A stretch of DNA of 64,000 bases from Blautia parvula. GTDB lineage: Bacteria > Bacillota > Clostridia > Lachnospirales > Lachnospiraceae. Positions 60,552-64,000 of this stretch are shown in pieces; position 1 is the first letter of the stretch; every line of letters starts with the position of its first letter. Below the pieces are notes generated by a model that did no database searches, was not told the origin of the DNA, and saw only the letters and a program-made list of their open reading frames with translations. The stretch is from NCBI RefSeq assembly GCF_020215665.1, contig NZ_CP084061.1, forward strand, positions 4,014,501 to 4,078,500, given 5' to 3'. A program made the translations under genes and the position numbers.

Positions 60552-61034
60552 CTATATGTTTCTTTCAATCTCCAGAACTTTATATTCCATAACTCCGGAC
60601 GGCATCTCTACCTGAACGGTCTGTCCTTTTTTAGCTCCGATCAATGCTTTTCCTACCGGAGACTCATTGGATATCTTGCCTTCCAGGCTGTTTGCCTCTG
60701 TGGAACCTACGATTTTGAACTCAATCTCCTCTTCAAATTCCACATCATATACTTTTACCTTACATCCAACACTGATGGTAGCCAGATCCACTTCATCTTC
60801 CACTACGACCTCAGCGTTTTTCAGGATTTTTTCAATTTCTTCGATTCTTGCTTCGATATCGCGCTGCTCGTCTTTAGCCGCATCGTACTCTGCATTCTCA
60901 GACAGGTCACCCTGCTCTCTGGCCTCTTTGATCTTACCGGCTACTTCTTTTCTTTTGTATACCTTCAAATCATGAAGCTCATCCTCTAATTTTTTCAGTC
61001 CCGCATACGTAAGAATATTTTTCTTCTCTTCCAT
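60552..61034 (-). CDS. greA: Transcription elongation factor GreA
   Basis: 160 residues. The N-terminal coiled-coil (AREQGDLSENAEYDAAKDEQ) carries the acidic tip residues that insert in the RNA polymerase channel to rescue backtracked complexes. The C-terminal FKBP-like domain includes ISNESPVGKALIGAKKGQTV. AAAGGG precedes the ATG. In operon with lysS. Confidence 0.97.
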   Translation of the reverse strand: MEEKKNILTYAGLKKLEDELHDLKVYKRKEVAGKIKEAREQGDLSENAEYDAAKDEQRDIEARIEEIEKILKNAEVVVEDEVDLATISVGCKVKVYDVEFEEEIEFKIVGSTEANSLEGKISNESPVGKALIGAKKGQTVQVEMPSGVMEYKVLEIERNI

Positions 61035-61165
61035 TTTTATACACCCTTTCTTCTATATTATAAAGTAAGAAGAGGGCCTGCACGGCACAAAGCCGGACAG
61101 AATCCCATATTCTTCTCCCAGTATAATCCATCTTTTTCAGGTTTCATTAACCTAACAGTCATAAT

Positions 61166-61194
61166 ATTATAAGAAAAACCCACCAGAATGTCAA
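61166..61194 (-). promoter_or_regulatory. greA-lysS promoter
   Basis: On the minus strand TTGACA (61194-61189), 17-bp spacer, TATAAT (61171-61166). Confidence 0.85.
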
Positions 61195-61322
61195 GAACAA
61201 TCTCATATTCTTACATTTTCACATTCTTGACAAATAATCCATAACACTTTACATAGCCTGCACTCCTACCCACTATCACACTATCACTTTGAATCTCCAG
61301 AAGCTTTCGCCCTAAACACACA

Positions 61323-61500
61323 GTCATGCGGGCATGGGTATCTCTCATGCAGGCATTCCCGCGTCCTTAGCGAAGGCAAGATCCACCGTTTACGGAAACT
61401 TAGACACGAGGGCTCTCCCGAGTGCTCTTAGTTGCAGTTAACGGTTAGCTTGACTGAGCGTTGCGGGTGTCTGCATGAGAGATACCCATGCCCGCATGAC
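61323..61500. repeat. 178-bp element with perfect 30-bp inverted ends
   Basis: Left arm 61323-61352 is the exact reverse complement of right arm 61471-61500 (begins GTCATGCGGGCATGGGTATC). The 118-bp interior has no frame. The form suits a MITE or a folded intergenic RNA. Confidence 0.8.
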
Positions 61501-61525
61501 GTCCGCCTAAGCCGCAAACCAAAAC

Positions 61526-62482
61526 TCAAAACATATTCACAAGTTCCTCCAACTGCTCATACGTCTCTATTTCATTGACCTTCCGTCTGACAGATGCCGA
61601 GTGAGGCATTCCCGCTGTATACCACGCAACATGCTTTCTCATCTCCCGCATACCGGTATACTCCCCTTTATACTCAAGCTGCAGACGTGCATGCTTCAAG
61701 ATCATCTCCCTGACATCCGAGGCAGCAGGTTCATCCGGCATGGTGCCGTTCTCCAGATAAGACCGTATCCTGCTGAATATCCATGGATTTCCTCTGGCTG
61801 CACGGCCGATCATAATGCCGTCACACCCGGTCTCCTCCAAAAGACGCTTTGCACTCTCCGGTGAATCCACATCCCCGTTGCCGATAACCGGAATGGAAAC
61901 TGCTTCCTTTACTCTGCGGATAATATCCCAGTCCGCCCTGCCGGAATAATACTGTTCTCTGGTCCTGCCGTGCACCGCAACTGCTGCCGCACCTGCATCC
62001 TCTATGATCTTGGCGATCTCCACCGCATTGACGCAGTCCTCGGTAAATCCCTTTCTGATTTTGACCGTCAGAGGTTTCTGAATGGAGGATGCGACCTTTT
62101 TCACAATCTCTCCCACCAGTTTCGGATTTTTCATAAGCGCGGAGCCTTCCCCGTTATTGACTACTTTCGGAACCGGGCAGCCCATGTTGATGTCCAGGAT
62201 GTCAAAGGGCTGTTCCTCTATCTGCCGGGCAATAAATCCCATCAGTTCCGGTTCTGAACCGAAAAGCTGCAGAGAGACAGGCCGCTCCCGGGGAAGAATC
62301 TGCATCAGACTCTTTGTATTCTTATTCTTAAAATAGATTGCCTTTGCGCTGACCATCTCTGTGCAGAGAAGTCCTGCGCCCTGCTCTTTGCAGAGCAAAC
62401 GAAATGGCAGGTCCGTGACTCCTGCCATGGGTGCGAGTATCAGGTTGTTCTCAAGAGTTACATTTCCGATTGTGAGTTTCAT
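61526..62482 (-). CDS. dusB: tRNA-dihydrouridine synthase (DusB type)
   Basis: 318 residues. TIM-barrel flavoenzyme: APMAGVTDLPFRLLCKEQGA, active-site Cys in DINMGCPVPKVVNNGEGSAL, KIRKGF and HGRTREQYYSG, VIGNGDVDSPESAKRL. It reduces uridine in tRNA using FMN and NADPH. ATG 62482 lies one base after the coaX stop; the longer frame is not needed. Confidence 0.95.
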   Translation of the reverse strand: MKLTIGNVTLENNLILAPMAGVTDLPFRLLCKEQGAGLLCTEMVSAKAIYFKNKNTKSLMQILPRERPVSLQLFGSEPELMGFIARQIEEQPFDILDINMGCPVPKVVNNGEGSALMKNPKLVGEIVKKVASSIQKPLTVKIRKGFTEDCVNAVEIAKIIEDAGAAAVAVHGRTREQYYSGRADWDIIRRVKEAVSIPVIGNGDVDSPESAKRLLEETGCDGIMIGRAARGNPWIFSRIRSYLENGTMPDEPAASDVREMILKHARLQLEYKGEYTGMREMRKHVAWYTAGMPHSASVRRKVNEIETYEQLEELVNMF

Positions 62483-62483
62483 A

Positions 62484-63263
62484 TTAACCTCTGCTCTTCT
62501 TCGTTTTTTCAAAAATGATCCTGAGACCGGTCAGCGTAAGCTGTGTATCGTACACGTCGATCATATCCGTCTCATCTGCAATGATCTTGCCCAATCCTCC
62601 GGTTGCCACTACTTTCAGGTTCTCTATCCCTGATTCTTCCTTTACTTTCCTGATAATGTATTCCACCTGCCCGATATATCCGTACACAAGCCCTGCCTGC
62701 ATACTGGTGATGGTCTCCTTAGCCAGGATGGACGCCGGCTTCTCTATGGCGATCTTCGGAAGCTTGGCAGCATCCTGCCACAGTGCTTTTGCGCTGATCT
62801 CAATGCCGGGTGAGGTGATGCCTGCTACAAAGCATCCGTCCTCTGTGATCAGGTCATATGTGGTGGCTGTCCCAAAATCAAGGACAAGAACAGGTCCGCC
62901 GTACAGTTCATAGGCAGCCACAGCGTCCACGATCCTGTCCGCCCCAATCTCCTTGGGGTTCACAGATGTTACACGGATGCCTGTCTTACATCCGGGTCCC
63001 ACATGCAGCGGATAGGTGTTAAAATATTTTATGACGCCGCTTGCCAAAGAATGCATAACATCCGGCACAACTGAGCTGATAATGGCATCTTTTACCGCGT
63101 CTTTGGAAATTCCACGGTATTCCAGCATATTGCACATGAGAATACCGTACTCATCCGAAGTGCGGTTCTGTCTGGTCGTCATGCGGAAGGTTCCTTTTAA
63201 CTCCTCCCCGTCAAACACGCCCAGGGTAATATTGGTATTGCCCACATCGATCACTAAAAGCAT
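62484..63263 (-). CDS. coaX: Type III pantothenate kinase
   Basis: 259 residues. [20 protein letters not shown] phosphate-binding loop, [20 protein letters not shown] and [11 protein letters not shown]. It phosphorylates pantothenate, the first step of coenzyme A synthesis. GGAGG precedes the ATG. Three bases separate it from the DUF6145 gene. Confidence 0.96.
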   Translation of the reverse strand: MLLVIDVGNTNITLGVFDGEELKGTFRMTTRQNRTSDEYGILMCNMLEYRGISKDAVKDAIISSVVPDVMHSLASGVIKYFNTYPLHVGPGCKTGIRVTSVNPKEIGADRIVDAVAAYELYGGPVLVLDFGTATTYDLITEDGCFVAGITSPGIEISAKALWQDAAKLPKIAIEKPASILAKETITSMQAGLVYGYIGQVEYIIRKVKEESGIENLKVVATGGLGKIIADETDMIDVYDTQLTLTGLRIIFEKTKKSRG

Positions 63264-63266
63264 ATT

Positions 63267-63623
63267 CTATTCCTCCCCTTCATTCAGGGTTTCCTCCACA
63301 TCTTCTCCCAGGAAAAATACCCTGTAGTAGAGTTCCAACGATTCCAGCAGTTCCTGTTTGTCTGCTCTGATCTGCTTGATCCGCAGCACACTTCCTATAT
63401 CATCGTACATGGCATCTGATTCCAGAGCTTCTGTCTTGAACTCCAGACTGCCGTCCTCGTCAAATTCCAGTGTCAGCACTCCACCGATCTCCTCTGTGTA
63501 AAGCACGCACATAATATGCAGCTCATCCTGCACAGACTGGGGAAGTGCGGAAAAATCCTCATTAAAGTAGTATTTATGCTCATAGGCACTGGCGCCGCAC
63601 AGCACTATCTTATCCTTATACAT
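63267..63623 (-). CDS. DUF6145-like protein
   Basis: 118 residues. KIVLCGASAYEHKYYFNEDF, then LPQSVQDELHIMCVLYTEE and GGVLTLEFDEDGSL. A small acidic cytoplasmic family found next to coaX in Lachnospiraceae; function unknown. AAGGAG precedes the ATG. Confidence 0.82.
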   Translation of the reverse strand: MYKDKIVLCGASAYEHKYYFNEDFSALPQSVQDELHIMCVLYTEEIGGVLTLEFDEDGSLEFKTEALESDAMYDDIGSVLRIKQIRADKQELLESLELYYRVFFLGEDVEETLNEGEE

Positions 63624-63662
63624 AAACTCTCCTTATACCATCCGTCTTATACATCATAACTA

Positions 63663-63796
63663 GTAACTATTCAGCCAGCTGAATCGTTACGGGTATTCGC
63701 CCATTAAAAATCGCTTCGCGATGGGGCGAATACCTGCCACCACTACTCTTTTGCACGGTCAGCGCAGTAAATGCGCAGACCTGACTGAACAGTTAC
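63663..63796. repeat. 134-bp highly structured intergenic element
   Basis: Ends GTAACTATTCAG (63663-63674) / CTGAACAGTTAC (63785-63796) with one mismatch. Inside are GGGTATTCGCCC / GGGCGAATACC (63691-63702 / 63724-63734) around an ATCGC-TTC-GCGAT hairpin, and a GCGCA/TGCGC stem. Confidence 0.75.
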
Positions 63797-63801
63797 CACA
63801 A

Positions 63802-64000
63802 CTATACATATCCATACAGCCCCCGCACAGATACTTCACCTGCAAAAATGGTCTCACAGGCACCTCCCGGGGTCTGCACAAGAAGCTCCCCTGCCTCATC
63901 AATACCCAGACAGGTTCCCACAAGCTCCCGTTCTTTTTCCATAACCTTTACTTCCCGTCCTCTGCTGGCAAGAAGCCTGTCATATTCCTTCTGAAAAGGC
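63802..64000 (-). CDS. birA: Biotin--protein ligase BirA, C-terminal part (cut by window end)
   Basis: The minus frame reads ...RLLASRGREVKVMEKEREL, then GTCLGIDEAGELLVQTPGG and SVRGLYGYV-stop. The last segment matches the SH3-like C-terminal domain of BirA. The catalytic domain lies beyond base 64000. Confidence 0.85.
   Translation of the reverse strand, partial: PFQKEYDRLLASRGREVKVMEKERELVGTCLGIDEAGELLVQTPGGACETIFAGEVSVRGLYGYV

Larger units (their letters stand above)
61035..61525. other. greA upstream intergenic region
   Basis: Holds the greA promoter (61166-61194) and a 178-bp repeat with 30-bp perfect inverted ends (61323-61500). No gene seen. Confidence 0.75.

Noticed and set aside
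1..64000. CRISPR arrays, rRNA or tRNA genes
   Set aside because: No regularly spaced repeats and no recognisable RNA gene seen in the window.

Overview
The window looks like a Clostridia (Firmicutes) chromosome, most likely Lachnospiraceae. The right flank carries the housekeeping row birA - DUF6145-like - coaX - dusB - greA - lysS. Ribosome binding sites are strong GGAGG types, promoters are TTGACA/TATAAT-like, and no genus can be named from sequence alone. Nearly every gene is on the minus strand. No rRNA, tRNA or CRISPR array was seen.

Layout. (1) 1-4.4 kb: an operon of a TetR repressor, a PEP-synthase/rifampicin-phosphotransferase-like dikinase and an MFS exporter (cut by the window edge). 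A 15-bp TetR-type palindrome sits between the -35 and -10 of its promoter and a second lies just before the start codon. (2) 4.4-5.6 kb: gene debris, with pieces of AraC, DUF3781 (two pieces), DUF1697, GNAT and CatA-like genes. (3) 5.6-14.4 kb: a signalling cluster of an HPt protein, a hybrid histidine kinase, a sugar-type solute-binding lipoprotein and a REC/HD-GYP/GGDEF regulator, with a divergent regulator made of two tandem GntR modules. (4) 14.5-32.8 kb: a long same-strand array of small, mostly single-gene modules. They include an M20 amidohydrolase, DUF1697, a TudS-like desulfidase, five DUF3795 proteins, two CatA-like acetyltransferases, VOC proteins, an IbrA/IbrB-like pair, metallo-beta-lactamase-fold proteins, a HAD phosphatase, a hexapeptide acetyltransferase, a PPOX flavoprotein, a nitroreductase, DUF998, DUF3788 and SLOG. 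The array holds internal duplications and truncated copies, so it has been repeatedly reshuffled.

(5) 32.8-58.9 kb: a conjugative-element module. It has two XRE regulators, signal peptidase I, a sigma-70-like factor, a DUF3268 zinc-finger protein behind a long structured leader, a 1517-residue thioester/Cna-B adhesin with a VPKTG anchor, a small membrane-anchored surface protein, an S1-domain protein, VirD4, VirB4, PrgI/VirB3-like, a NlpC/P60+3D hydrolase, VirB6/TrbL-like, a VirB2-like pilin, regulatory proteins and DUF6462/DUF5348-type DNA-binding proteins. I find no relaxase, integrase or sortase, so the element is either incomplete here or extends left of the window. (6) 59-64 kb: the core chromosome, with two highly structured intergenic repeats.

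How it fits together: the conjugation genes would make a Gram-positive type IV secretion channel and a wall-anchored adhesin. The sigma factor, the leader RNAs and the XRE regulators are the likely control layer. The array on its left looks like accessory cargo (detoxification, small-molecule modification, stress), though whether it belongs to the same element cannot be shown without the missing left end.
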